This document shows positions 17,682 through 27,493 of a stretch of DNA of 64,000 nt, piece after piece. The stretch comes from Helicobacter cappadocius. Its GTDB lineage: Bacteria > Campylobacterota > Campylobacteria > Campylobacterales > Helicobacteraceae. The stretch's first letter is position 1. Every line of letters begins with the position of its first letter. The notes beneath the pieces are model-generated. The model ran no database searches. It was not told the origin of the DNA and saw only the letters and a list, made by a program, of their open reading frames with translations. A program made the translations under genes and the position numbers. The DNA is taken from the NCBI RefSeq assembly GCF_030688855.1, contig NZ_JAUYZK010000004.1, forward strand, positions 62,001 to 126,000. Reading direction: 5' to 3'.

Positions 17682-19410
17682 TGTATATCCTTTCAAATTC
17701 TTCTAGCATTTTTTTGATCTCTCCTATACCAATCTTCCAAAAATCCTTACTTTCTATATCAAAACCAAACCTTGCAACCAATTCCTTTGGACTTTCACTC
17801 CCTCCACGACTTAAAAAATCTATATATATATTGACAAAATCTTTATTTTTGCCACTTTTGTATAACCCAAACAATGCTAAAACCAGCAATTGCCCATAGC
17901 TATAAGAATAACAATAAAACGGTGAATGAATAAAATGAGGAATATAGCTCCACCATCTATCATAGTTTTTCGTCAATTTCAAAGATGTATCAAACATTTT
18001 TTCATTTTCTTCACGCCAAATCTTGTCAAAATCTTTATCCTTAAGCTCACCTTCTATATCATGGATTCTTCGCTCAAAATTTGTCATCACCACTTGCCTA
18101 AAAAGGGTTGAAAAAATATCTTCTATTTTCCCTGCATAGATACCAAAAAGTTCATCTGCACAGAGACTATTTTTTAAATCATCAAATAAAAGCATCTCGG
18201 CAAAAACTGAGGCAGTTTCCGCAGTAGTTAAAGGCGTATCCATATTCAGATAACCTACTTTTTTGCTCAATTCCTGATGGATCATATGCCCAAATTCATG
18301 GGCGATGGTAAATGCATCGCGCCTATTGCCTGTGAAATTTAGCAGCACATAAGGATGGGCACTAGGAATACACCCATGACTAAAAGCTCCTCCACGTTTT
18401 CCATCTTTTGGATGGGAATCAACCCAACCATTTTTTAGAGCATTTTTGGCAATCTCATAAAATTTTGGGGAAAAATTTTTAAATGCCTTAAGAACAGATT
18501 GTACAGCCTCTTCATATTGAATATTTTCTCCATCACTCATAATAGGAGCGTATCTATCATAATCCCTTAGAGTCAAATCTAAAATCTTAGATTTGACTCT
18601 ATAGTATCGATGCACAAATGAAAAGTTTGCATTCACAGTATCTATCATACTATCCACGCTTTTTTGAGTAATCTGATTATCAATATGTCTAAAAGATTCT
18701 TTTTTGTCATATGATCTGAGTTTGGTCTGAATTCCTAGATCTTTTCGCACCATGTTCAAAATATATGTGAGTAAAAAACTAGATTTTTGCAACTCTTTGC
18801 TAAAACATTTTTGAGCTTTTTTCCTAATATCTCTATCGTTATGATGCAAAAGTGCCAAAATTTCTTCTTCATTCAAAACCTTATCTTCATAGCGAATTTT
18901 CAGCGAAGCAAGATGCTCATCAAATAGTCTAGAAAAAGCTCCAACTCCTACAGGAGAGGTATTTAAAAGTATTTTTTCTTCTGCCAAAGTTAGTTGATGT
19001 GCTTTTTTATCCAAAAGACCTTGAAGATAATGTGCGTATTTTTGAGAGTATTTTATAAATTCTTTTTGTTTTTTTTCTTCTAGCTGACAAAACTCTATTT
19101 CAAAAAACACTATACTTTCTTCAATTTCATTAGCCAAAAGTTCATATTTAGCATAAAAATCACCCCTTTTAGTATCTGTAGCAAATACTAAAAAAGCATA
19201 GGTCATTACCCCTGAAATACCTTCAATAATACTCTCATATTCGGTTATGGCACTCTGAAATTCTGTCGCTTTGAGCGATTCTAAAGTATTGAGATATTTT
19301 TTTTCATAATCTTTTGCTCTTTTTTTAAGTTTAGGAATGTAGTCTTGAATATCTTTTTCGCTCTTAAAAAGTGAGCTTAGATCCCATTTATGTTCAAGAG
19401 TATGACTCAT
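17665..19410 (-). CDS. pepF: Oligoendopeptidase F, M3 family zinc peptidase
   Basis: 581 residues. The catalytic zinc motif HEFGHMIHQ near residue 378 fits HExxH with the downstream Glu in TAETASVFAEML. PepF enzymes cut short peptides in the cytoplasm. The helical N-terminal half is typical. Gene order kefB-pepF-HP0469 is that of H. pylori HP0471-HP0469; the gap to kefB is nine bases and translation overlaps the SspB-like gene, so peptide breakdown and the putative protease adaptor are co-expressed. Confidence 0.94.
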   Translation of the reverse strand: MSHTLEHKWDLSSLFKSEKDIQDYIPKLKKRAKDYEKKYLNTLESLKATEFQSAITEYESIIEGISGVMTYAFLVFATDTKRGDFYAKYELLANEIEESIVFFEIEFCQLEEKKQKEFIKYSQKYAHYLQGLLDKKAHQLTLAEEKILLNTSPVGVGAFSRLFDEHLASLKIRYEDKVLNEEEILALLHHNDRDIRKKAQKCFSKELQKSSFLLTYILNMVRKDLGIQTKLRSYDKKESFRHIDNQITQKSVDSMIDTVNANFSFVHRYYRVKSKILDLTLRDYDRYAPIMSDGENIQYEEAVQSVLKAFKNFSPKFYEIAKNALKNGWVDSHPKDGKRGGAFSHGCIPSAHPYVLLNFTGNRRDAFTIAHEFGHMIHQELSKKVGYLNMDTPLTTAETASVFAEMLLFDDLKNSLCADELFGIYAGKIEDIFSTLFRQVVMTNFERRIHDIEGELKDKDFDKIWREENEKMFDTSLKLTKNYDRWWSYIPHFIHSPFYCYSYSYGQLLVLALFGLYKSGKNKDFVNIYIDFLSRGGSESPKELVARFGFDIESKDFWKIGIGEIKKMLEEFERIYNERIK

Positions 19411-19419
19411 TTTTTATCC

Positions 19420-21066
19420 TTATTTTTTGATATGACAAGGCTTTGAAAAATCAGAAAATGCGTAAGAAGCGAGTAAAACAGCAATTTCTGTTTTACTATT
19501 AATACTATTTATTTTAAGTTTTTCTAACTCTTCTTCCTCTGCCTTAGAATCAACCTTGGCAATAATATTCGCATTGGGTGCAATATCTAAAATTCTATCA
19601 CAAATCACTTTGATAATGCTTGTATTATCTACGGTTATAATAACGCATTTGGCAAGATCTAGTTTGAGCTTTTCCAAAAAATTCTCTTGGGTAATATTGC
19701 CAAAAATTACATTATCATTGGCTTTTTCGCCCTTTTCAACTTGCGTAATATTATAATCAAGTGCAACATATCTAGCTTTGTTTTGTTTGAGTATATTAAC
19801 TACCTCCACCCCATAAGTGCCATAACCAACCACAACAATATGATTTTCCAAAGGAATGGGAATATAAACTGCCTGGTCTTTTTTAAGTCCATAGTTGATG
19901 TTTTTTTTCAATAAATAGCTTGAAATAGGATTGAGATATTTTAAAATAAAAGGTGTTATCATCATCGAAAAAATAACCATTAAAATCAAAAACTGATGGA
20001 TGCCACTAGGAGTAATATTAATAATCCCTTTAGTCTGTAAATATCCCAAAATACCACTTGTACCATCAAAAATAAAAAGATTATTAGAATTTGCATTCAA
20101 AAATACTGCGAAAGAAAATTCTCCAATTTGAGAGAGAGAAAGAGCTGTTTTAATCGAACTTTGGGAACTTCTAAAAAATTTAAGCACCCAATAAATTAAG
20201 CCCACCTTAAGCCCCATAACAAAGAATAATAAAAGGACGATGGCAAAAAATTGGCTGAATAAAAAATCTAAATGCACCTGCATACCAACAGTTACAAAAA
20301 ATAATCCCAAAAATATGTCCCTAAAATGTTCCAAATCTGCTTGAACTTGATATTTATAACGTGACTTTGAGATTACCATTCCTCCAATAAATGCACCCAA
20401 AGACATCGAAAACCCAAAATAATGACTAATAGCTGCTGCTCCAAAAACAATAAGCAAAACAGTACCCATAAATAACTCGTGCAATCGAGCATTTGCAGCA
20501 AGATTTAAAATTCTTGTAGCAAATTGCCTACCAGGAAGCAAAAGAATTGCCAATACAATAACCCCTGATACGAATGTCTTGAGTAACATAGCTCCTAGAC
20601 TTACATCCTTATTGCTTAACAATGCTAAAATAAGCAATATAGGTATCACAGCAATATCTTGCATAATCAAAATACCCACTACGCTTCTTCCTGCAACGGT
20701 GTTGAGTTGTTTATTTTCCTCGAAATATTTCAATACAATGGCCGTAGATGAAAGTGAAAGCGCCATTGCGATAACAAGAGAAAGCACCGAAGAGAGGCCA
20801 AAAATATAATAACTTAGCACAAAAAACAATAAGCTAGTGAGCACAACTTGCAAAATTCCAAATATAAGAACTTCCTGTTTCATGGCACGGAGCCTATCAA
20901 AACTAAATTCAAGTCCTATCATAAACATCAAAAATACAATCCCAAATTCTGCAATGTCTGAAAGCGTCCTAGAACCTTCTATGCCAAAAAGATACACAAT
21001 AACAATCCCTGTAAGTATGTAACCAATAATCACAGGTATGTCAATTTTTTTAAGTATCAAATTCAT
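19420..21066 (-). CDS. kefB: Monovalent cation:proton antiporter-2 (KefB/KefC type) with RCK domain
   Basis: 548 residues from the first ATG. Residues about 1-375 are a CPA2 membrane domain with roughly eleven helices; from about 400 an RCK/TrkA-N domain starts with HIVVVGYGTYGVEVVNIL, a Rossmann glycine motif. This family exports K+ or exchanges Na+/K+ for protons. Reading upstream, the frame stays open and codes for EETFYIIVVGLGISIL, a likely missing first helix, with AAGGAG six bases before an in-frame ATA at 21117 and no ATG, GTG or TTG before the stop at 21151-21153. The true start may therefore be ATA at 21117. Confidence 0.85.
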   Translation of the reverse strand: MNLILKKIDIPVIIGYILTGIVIVYLFGIEGSRTLSDIAEFGIVFLMFMIGLEFSFDRLRAMKQEVLIFGILQVVLTSLLFFVLSYYIFGLSSVLSLVIAMALSLSSTAIVLKYFEENKQLNTVAGRSVVGILIMQDIAVIPILLILALLSNKDVSLGAMLLKTFVSGVIVLAILLLPGRQFATRILNLAANARLHELFMGTVLLIVFGAAAISHYFGFSMSLGAFIGGMVISKSRYKYQVQADLEHFRDIFLGLFFVTVGMQVHLDFLFSQFFAIVLLLFFVMGLKVGLIYWVLKFFRSSQSSIKTALSLSQIGEFSFAVFLNANSNNLFIFDGTSGILGYLQTKGIINITPSGIHQFLILMVIFSMMITPFILKYLNPISSYLLKKNINYGLKKDQAVYIPIPLENHIVVVGYGTYGVEVVNILKQNKARYVALDYNITQVEKGEKANDNVIFGNITQENFLEKLKLDLAKCVIITVDNTSIIKVICDRILDIAPNANIIAKVDSKAEEEELEKLKINSINSKTEIAVLLASYAFSDFSKPCHIKK

Positions 21067-21162
21067 TAATATGGAGATTCCAAGACCTACGACAATGATA
21101 TAAAATGTCTCTTCTATGGTTATCTCCTTGCTTAAGTAAGAATCAGAACTTTACTTTTTTGC

Positions 21163-21168
21163 TATAAT
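21163..21168 (+). promoter_or_regulatory. Probable -10 box of the three-gene signalling operon
   Basis: TATAAT lies 41 bases before the ATG at 21209, in the 91-base gap to the extended kefB start. A GGAG ribosome-binding site follows just before the ATG. No convincing -35 element is seen. Confidence 0.5.
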
Positions 21169-21208
21169 ATTACCAAATCAAGGCAATTTTATATTCAAAA
21201 GGAGTGAA

Positions 21209-22717
21209 ATGGACTGTTCTTTACTGTATGCAATCACACTTGATAAGCTTGAACAAGGCTTCATACAGTCAAGAAATATGATTGAATTCAATCAAAACAT
21301 AATTGCAAATCTATCTTCTGAACTTAAAAAAATCCTCCAGGAACATTCTTTAACTAGCAATGAGAAGGATTGTAAAGAGCATGTCAGAAAAGCTATTGCT
21401 GATTTTTATCGCAAAAATGGAATGGGAACATTCATACGTTTTGACAAAGATAAAAATATCGAGGTTTCTACTGTTGTAAAAGATCCTCAAAATAATCTTT
21501 GTGTTATGTTTTTAAGTCGATGGCTAGAAGAAAACAAAAAAAAATTTCGATCCAAAACAGGGGATACAAACGAAACCCTCTCTCAAGAAGAATTCAATAT
21601 GATTATAGAATATGCAAAAATGTGTGTAGATTTTAACAATGATCTGCTTTTCCGAGATATTGTGAGGAATGCAATTCGCAAGACTTTTAATCTAAATTCA
21701 AGAGATGGGTTATTTTTTACTCCTCTTGGAGCATATTTTAAAATTTTTGATTTTAAATTTGTAAAACTTAGCAACGAAATTCGAAGTGTTCAGAAGCTGA
21801 ATTCTGCACGGCTTCTTGATGATGGAGATAGACTTAAAATCAATGCTTATTTAAAAAAATATGATGTTGATAAGATGATTATTGATAGCATTGATTATGT
21901 CCTAAATACCAAAACCCACTTAGAGGGAATGTCAAATATAAGCTTTACAAAAAATTTCTTATTTTTTGTCGCTCAGGATTTTAGAAGCCATTTAGAAAAA
22001 ATTTTGGATGGAAAAATACCAAGCATACTCCAAACTTGCTTTGTGGAAGAAAAAATCCGATCCTACAAAAATATTATTTTTGATAAAGTTGCCAATTTTG
22101 TACTGCAAATGGTCTATAATGGCTCTAGCAGTGCGAGGGATTTTATCGCGTTTTATAATGGACAAACAGTTCAAAATGAGGGGAGAGAAATTATTATTCC
22201 GCCAATAACAGATGCTAAAGGTGAGCGTTGGAGTCTAGAAAAAATAGAAAATACCCTGACGCAAAAACATCAAATTCAAGCTAAAATAGACTCTCTAAAA
22301 GAAAATCAGAAAAAAATCAATGAGGTCATTAGTTTTATAGAAAAAGGTATTTCTAAAATACAGACAGAAATAGATGAAAAAAATAAACTCATAGAAAAAA
22401 TCGATTCTATATATGAAGGTAAGAAAAAACAAATTCACAATATAAAAGAAAATGATAAAAATATCCAAAAAGAGACTATTAGTCTTGGGCTAGGAAAATA
22501 CTTGGAAGAAAAAAAGACCATCTTAACGCAAATTGAAGAACTCAACTTGCAAATAAATCAAAAAAAGCAAAAAAAACTCGAATGTGCTCAAGAACAAAAA
22601 AATATCCAAGATGCTATAGAAACTCAAGTTGAGGAAAATCAAATCAAATTTATCCAATACGATATGCTAGTGAGTGCTTTATCTGGAGCAATAGGGGGAG
22701 TAAAACTTGAATACTAA
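21209..22717 (+). CDS. Unknown cytoplasmic coiled-coil protein, first gene of a signalling operon
   Basis: 502 residues, no signal peptide or membrane helix, and no domain I recognise. Residues 1-325 look globular and helical with a Phe-rich middle; residues about 350-480 are a long charged coiled coil (repeated Lys/Glu/Ile/Gln heptads), and the end turns hydrophobic (MLVSALSGAIGG). The stop overlaps the histidine-kinase start by 11 bases, so it is made in step with that kinase and is probably a partner or client of it. A run of nine A's (21536-21544) lies inside the gene and could give slippage. GGAG precedes the ATG. Function unknown. Confidence 0.8.
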   Translation: MDCSLLYAITLDKLEQGFIQSRNMIEFNQNIIANLSSELKKILQEHSLTSNEKDCKEHVRKAIADFYRKNGMGTFIRFDKDKNIEVSTVVKDPQNNLCVMFLSRWLEENKKKFRSKTGDTNETLSQEEFNMIIEYAKMCVDFNNDLLFRDIVRNAIRKTFNLNSRDGLFFTPLGAYFKIFDFKFVKLSNEIRSVQKLNSARLLDDGDRLKINAYLKKYDVDKMIIDSIDYVLNTKTHLEGMSNISFTKNFLFFVAQDFRSHLEKILDGKIPSILQTCFVEEKIRSYKNIIFDKVANFVLQMVYNGSSSARDFIAFYNGQTVQNEGREIIIPPITDAKGERWSLEKIENTLTQKHQIQAKIDSLKENQKKINEVISFIEKGISKIQTEIDEKNKLIEKIDSIYEGKKKQIHNIKENDKNIQKETISLGLGKYLEEKKTILTQIEELNLQINQKKQKKLECAQEQKNIQDAIETQVEENQIKFIQYDMLVSALSGAIGGVKLEY

Positions 22718-24284
22718 AGAACGTAACTCATCTTCTAACAAACAAAACATTCAACTTCAAACTAAAATGCTTATTGCGGTTATTACAATTGGATTTTTCC
22801 TTATCTGTATTACCTCATTTTTGGCTATAAGTGGCTTAAAATATGACTATGAGACGAATTTTCCAGGCCCTATTAAAGAGGTGCAAAAACTTAAAAATAT
22901 TCAAGATTTTTTTATTATTGATATTATGAACTATATCAATCATAAAACAGACATTTCTTCAAACAGAAATCAAATGTTGCTCTTATGGAATCAATACAAA
23001 AAACAACACAAACCCAAAGTGAATTTTTTTGATTATTTTAAAAAAATTTATCGTAAAGTGTTCTCACAAGAAAACTATCTTAAAGTACGCCAATGCACCG
23101 AATTGGAAAAACAAGAAGTGCAAAAAGTAGATGATATTATAAAAAATACGGACGCTTTATTTACTAGACTTTATAACAAAGAATCTAAAAATTACGAAAC
23201 AGATATTAAAATTCTCATAGGTCAAAGTATCCAAATCAATCAGCTCATCTCAAACGTCATCGCGTTGCATTTGAAAATTATAATGCTCAAAAACTCATCT
23301 ACAAATGTTATCTACAAAATGACTTTGGTGCTTTTGGTTATTTTTATGTTTGTGGTTATTTTTATGGTTTTATTTTTATCTAATCTTGTATTAAAGTATA
23401 TAAAAAATATCAATGAAGGTCTTCAAGAAACCGTAAATGAGAAAACAAAAGAACTCAAAGAAATCAATAAAAATCTTCAAAGAGCCATCAAGCATGAAGT
23501 TGAACAATCTCGTAAAAAAGATCAAATTATGTATCAACAGGCTCGTCTTGCGTCCATGGGGGAAATGATACAAAATATCGCTCATCAGTGGAGACAACCT
23601 CTGAATTCGATGATTATCCTCATACAAACCTTCAAAATAAAATTCTACAATGGTAAACTCGATAAAAAATTCATTGAAGAGCAGACAGAAGATGGGATAC
23701 GAATCGCCAAAAATATGTCTGCTACGATAGAAAATTTTAGAAATTTTTTCCGCCCAAACAAAAATAGCAACGATTTTTCAATCAAAAAAACCATAGAAGA
23801 CACTATAAAAATACTCAGTCCTGTTTTAGAACAAAGAAATATTTATGTTCATATTGACATTCCTGAAGATGTAATATTTTATGGGCATGAAAATTCACTT
23901 GCACAAATTTTTGCAAATCTAATAAAAAACTCTCATGATGCAATATCTGATCAAAAAATCGAAAATGGTGAGTGTGAAATCTCATCAGAAATTAAAGAAT
24001 CGTACCTGTATTTTCAGATGAAAGACAATGCAGTAGGAATAAAAAACGAGTTTATTGATAAGGTTTTTGAACCTTATTTTACAACCAAGCACAAATCAGT
24101 AGGAACTGGAATCGGACTTTATATGACCAAAGAGATAATAGAGAAACAAATGTACGGCACAATTTCAGTCTCAAATTCAAATTGGGTAAGCAAATTTTCT
24201 GCAAAAAGTTACTATGGGGCTATTTTTTTGATAAAATTACCTATAAAACAAAATCAACAAAAGGATAAACATGGACAAATATAG
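22707..24284 (+). CDS. Membrane sensor histidine kinase
   Basis: 525 residues. Two membrane helices (about 20-42 and 204-228) enclose a helical periplasmic sensor of about 160 residues. A coiled coil (235-275) leads to the phospho-acceptor box MGEMIQNIAHQWRQPLN with His293. The ATPase half has NLIKNSHDAI (N box), DNAVGIK (G1) and GTGIGLYMTKEI (G2). The start is TTG with GGGGGAG six bases upstream. It overlaps the next gene by 14 bases, so it is paired with that response regulator. The signal it senses is unknown. Confidence 0.92.
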   Translation: MNTKERNSSSNKQNIQLQTKMLIAVITIGFFLICITSFLAISGLKYDYETNFPGPIKEVQKLKNIQDFFIIDIMNYINHKTDISSNRNQMLLLWNQYKKQHKPKVNFFDYFKKIYRKVFSQENYLKVRQCTELEKQEVQKVDDIIKNTDALFTRLYNKESKNYETDIKILIGQSIQINQLISNVIALHLKIIMLKNSSTNVIYKMTLVLLVIFMFVVIFMVLFLSNLVLKYIKNINEGLQETVNEKTKELKEINKNLQRAIKHEVEQSRKKDQIMYQQARLASMGEMIQNIAHQWRQPLNSMIILIQTFKIKFYNGKLDKKFIEEQTEDGIRIAKNMSATIENFRNFFRPNKNSNDFSIKKTIEDTIKILSPVLEQRNIYVHIDIPEDVIFYGHENSLAQIFANLIKNSHDAISDQKIENGECEISSEIKESYLYFQMKDNAVGIKNEFIDKVFEPYFTTKHKSVGTGIGLYMTKEIIEKQMYGTISVSNSNWVSKFSAKSYYGAIFLIKLPIKQNQQKDKHGQI

Positions 24285-24936
24285 CAATCTCAAAAATCTC
24301 ACCGTTCTTTATGTGGAGGATGATGAAGATACACAACGCATCACATCAATTGTTCTTGAGGACTATGTAGGTAGATTGATACTTGCCAAAAATGGTCAAG
24401 AAGCCCTGAATATTTTTGATACTCACAACATCGATATGATCTTGACTGATATCCTTATGCCAAAGCTAAATGGTATTGAGCTAATCAAAGCTATTAGGAA
24501 AGGTAAAACCAATCCTCACTGCCCTGTGATTATCACAACAGCACATACCGAAGTTCCCTATCTATTAGATGCTATTAGTCTAAAAGTAGATGGTTATATT
24601 CTAAAACCTCTAGATGTAGATGAACTTTTGACAACTCTACAAAAAGCAATATTGCCTAAACTTCAAGCACTTGAGCTAGAATCTAAAAACCTCCTTATTA
24701 ATGCAATTTCTGCATTTATCGGCGGTAAAAAAATAGAAATTATCAAGTTTTTGCTCGATAATTGCGATAAAGATCATGTTTATTATGGTTCTTATGAAGA
24801 CATTATTTCTCATTTAAATGTCTCCAAGCCAACTATTGTAAAAACTTTTAAACAGCTTATTGAAGTAGGTCTTCTTATCAAAATTAAAAATAAGGTTTAT
24901 AAAATTCACCCTGATGTTACTATCAAAGAAAGCTAA
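24271..24936 (+). CDS. Response regulator with RepL-like winged-helix output domain
   Basis: 221 residues. The receiver (1-125) has the acidic pair EDDED near residue 16, phospho-acceptor Asp60 in TDILMPKLNG, Thr90 and Lys112. Residues about 155-215 form a winged helix (YEDIISHLNVSKPTIVKTF, then LLIKIKNKVYKIHP) whose pattern reminds me more of the plasmid RepL or MarR type than of the OmpR or NarL classes. It is presumably a DNA-binding regulator phosphorylated by the kinase encoded just before it. Its targets are unknown; autoregulation of this operon or control of kefB next door is possible. Confidence 0.9.
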   Translation: MDKYSNLKNLTVLYVEDDEDTQRITSIVLEDYVGRLILAKNGQEALNIFDTHNIDMILTDILMPKLNGIELIKAIRKGKTNPHCPVIITTAHTEVPYLLDAISLKVDGYILKPLDVDELLTTLQKAILPKLQALELESKNLLINAISAFIGGKKIEIIKFLLDNCDKDHVYYGSYEDIISHLNVSKPTIVKTFKQLIEVGLLIKIKNKVYKIHPDVTIKES

Positions 24937-25060
24937 TTACCTAAGAGTCTTGACTTTATCTGCAAGGTTTGTATAAAATACAGATCTTGCATCATACAAC
25001 TTCAAACATCCTAAATCTAATTGCTACGCATTTGATTAAAGGAAACTTTCAAGGAAATAA

Positions 25061-26374
25061 ATGACCACAGAACAAAACTCCAACACTTCTAAAAATCGAA
25101 CTCACACCCCAGTAGATGGCTATAGAATAGAAGAGCTTCGCACCAAGCCTATGGAAACTCTCATTGATATAGCTAATAAACTTGAAATAGAAAACCCTCA
25201 AGAATACAAACGTCAAGATTTGATGTTTGAAATACTAAAAACCCAAGTCAGGCAAGGCGGATATATACTTTTCACAGGGATTTTAGAAACAACCAACGAA
25301 GGTTATGGATTTCTAAGGGGTATTGATGAAAATTTTACAGACAGTCAAAACGATACTTATGTAAGCCAATCCCAAATCAGACGCTTTGCACTTAGAAATG
25401 GAGATATTGTAACTGGTCAGGTACGTTCTCCAAAAGATCAAGAGAGATATTATGCGTTGCTCAAAATAGAAGCTATCAATTATTTATCTTTAGAAGAAAT
25501 AAAAAATCGCCCTCTATTTGACAACCTCACACCTCTTTTTCCAACAGAACAAATCAAGTTAGAGTATGAACCCATCAAAGTCACTGGCAGAATGTTAGAT
25601 CTTTTTAGCCCTATTGGAAAAGGGCAAAGAGCTCTCATCGTTGCTCCTCCACGAACAGGGAAAACTGAACTAATGAAAGAACTTGCACACGGTATCACTT
25701 ACAATCATCCAGAGATAGAACTGATTGTTTTGCTCGTTGATGAGCGTCCAGAAGAAGTCACAGATATGCAAAGAAGTGTGAAAGGGCAAGTATTCAGTTC
25801 GACTTTTGATTTACCCTCAAATAATCATATTCGAGTTGCCGAACTTGCACTAGAAAGAGCCAAACGTAGAATTGAAATGGGGAAAGATGTGGTCATTTTA
25901 TTGGATTCTATCACTCGTTTGGCTAGAGCTTATAATGCGGTCACTCCCTCTAGTGGAAAAGTACTTAGTGGAGGCGTAGATGCCAATGCCTTGCATAAAC
26001 CAAAGAGATTTTTTGGAGCAGCCAGAAATATTGAACAAGGTGGAAGCCTCACAATTATTGCAACCGCACTCATAGAAACAGGTTCGAGAATGGATGAAGT
26101 TATTTTCGAAGAATTCAAGGGTACAGGCAATAGCGAGATTGTTTTAGCTAGAAATATCGCTGATAGAAGAATTTATCCCGCGTTTGATATTCTCAAATCT
26201 GGTACAAGAAAAGACGAACTTCTACTAGGCAAAGATAAACTCACAAAGATTTGGATGTTGAGAAATGTAATGCAGCAAATGGATGATATAGAAGCCCTCA
26301 CCTTTATCTATTCAAAAATGCACAAAACAAAAGACAATGAAGAATTTCTCAACATGATGAATGAAAAAGAGTGA
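25061..26374 (+). CDS. rho: Transcription termination factor Rho
   Basis: 437 residues. A short polar N-terminus precedes the RNA-binding cold-shock-like domain ([21 protein letters not shown]) and the ATPase with Walker [10 protein letters not shown] and Walker [17 protein letters not shown]. It forms a hexameric RNA translocase. The gene lies 124 bases after the response regulator; a TATAAA at 24972 could be its promoter with a leader of about 80 bases, long enough for the autogenous attenuation known for rho. Confidence 0.97.
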   Translation: MTTEQNSNTSKNRTHTPVDGYRIEELRTKPMETLIDIANKLEIENPQEYKRQDLMFEILKTQVRQGGYILFTGILETTNEGYGFLRGIDENFTDSQNDTYVSQSQIRRFALRNGDIVTGQVRSPKDQERYYALLKIEAINYLSLEEIKNRPLFDNLTPLFPTEQIKLEYEPIKVTGRMLDLFSPIGKGQRALIVAPPRTGKTELMKELAHGITYNHPEIELIVLLVDERPEEVTDMQRSVKGQVFSSTFDLPSNNHIRVAELALERAKRRIEMGKDVVILLDSITRLARAYNAVTPSSGKVLSGGVDANALHKPKRFFGAARNIEQGGSLTIIATALIETGSRMDEVIFEEFKGTGNSEIVLARNIADRRIYPAFDILKSGTRKDELLLGKDKLTKIWMLRNVMQQMDDIEALTFIYSKMHKTKDNEEFLNMMNEKE

Positions 26375-26381
26375 TATTCTT

Positions 26382-27149
26382 TTGAAAGCAGGTATATTTG
26401 ATAGCGGAGTAGGCGGATTAAGTGTTCTTAAGAGCATATTAGAGGCCAAAATGTTCGATGAAATTATTTATTATGGAGATACTGCTAGAGTTCCTTACGG
26501 GGTAAAAGATAGAGAGACAATTGTTAATTTTTCTCTTGAAGCTCTTGATTTTTTTTCCTCTCATCAAATAGATATCCTCATTGTCGCTTGCAACACTGTG
26601 AGTGCTTATGCTCTAGAGGCAATGCAAAATGTTAGTTCTGTGCCTGTTGTTGGGGTTATAGATCCTGGTATTTGGGCATTACAAAATAAAATAACTCAAA
26701 AAGATGCCTCTATTTTAGTTATTGCTACTAAAGCCACTATTGCCTCTGGAGAATACCAAGACAAACTTAAAACTAGTGGTTATAGCTGTGTGCAAGGACT
26801 TGCTACCGGTCTTTTTGTTCCTATAGTTGAAGAAGGTATAGAAAATGGTGAGGTTTTAAGCGCTACGATGAAATATTATTTTTCTAATATTTTGATTCCG
26901 CCAAAAGCCATTATATTGGGTTGTACACACTTTCCATTGATTGCATCATCTATTGATGAGTACTTTGGACATCAAAGCATTCTTATTCACTCTGGCGAAG
27001 CAATCACTGATTATCTATACAAACATCACCAAATCCCAAAAAATACAATTTCAGGAAGAACGACCTTAAAACTCTACGCCTCATCTAGCCCATCATCATT
27101 ACAATTGATTGCAAAAAAATGGTTGAATAAAACTGAAAATCTTTATTAA
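26382..27149 (+). CDS. murI: Glutamate racemase
   Basis: 255 residues from the TTG at 26382, the length of H. pylori MurI. It makes D-glutamate for peptidoglycan. AGIFDSGVGGLSVL with its catalytic Asp-Ser, VACNTVSA with the first catalytic Cys and LGCTHFPL with the second are all present. An in-frame ATG at 26361 inside the end of rho would add seven residues but has no ribosome-binding site, whereas the TTG has AAGAG upstream and gives the usual MK-x-G-I-F-D start. The gene follows rho by seven bases. Confidence 0.94.
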   Translation: MKAGIFDSGVGGLSVLKSILEAKMFDEIIYYGDTARVPYGVKDRETIVNFSLEALDFFSSHQIDILIVACNTVSAYALEAMQNVSSVPVVGVIDPGIWALQNKITQKDASILVIATKATIASGEYQDKLKTSGYSCVQGLATGLFVPIVEEGIENGEVLSATMKYYFSNILIPPKAIILGCTHFPLIASSIDEYFGHQSILIHSGEAITDYLYKHHQIPKNTISGRTTLKLYASSSPSSLQLIAKKWLNKTENLY

Positions 27150-27239
27150 TTTTATAATGTATATTAATTTATGCATTTTACTTCGGATAATTGGTATTTT
27201 TATGATAAAATTTAAAAATTTTATTTTAAAGATAATACA

Positions 27240-27485
27240 ATGATTAAATCTATTTTAATTTTAGGTATGTTTGTTGGGGTTGGATTTCTGCTAATTCCAG
27301 ATAATGACATGTTTAACAATCTAGGTATTATAATCATAGCAATATATTTCCTTGTAGAGATTATTTATCTTATCGTTATATTACTACTTTGGTTAATTTT
27401 CAAAATCAAAAAAACGCCTATTGAAATGGTAGATGAATATATTTATCAAAAGTTTTTTATTCTGTTTAAAAACAAGCAGAGATAA
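27240..27485 (+). CDS. Small hydrophobic membrane protein
   Basis: 81 residues with two clear membrane segments (about 4-20 and 31-56) and a short basic C-terminus (KNKQR). The ribosome-binding site is poor (AAAG, 8 bases upstream) but a TATGATAAAAT-like element stands about 40 bases before the ATG. I see no family. The hydrophobicity pattern and lack of overlap with any other gene argue for a real gene, though it could be a chance reading frame in AT-rich DNA. Confidence 0.45.
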   Translation: MIKSILILGMFVGVGFLLIPDNDMFNNLGIIIIAIYFLVEIIYLIVILLLWLIFKIKKTPIEMVDEYIYQKFFILFKNKQR

Positions 27486-27493
27486 ATATATGC

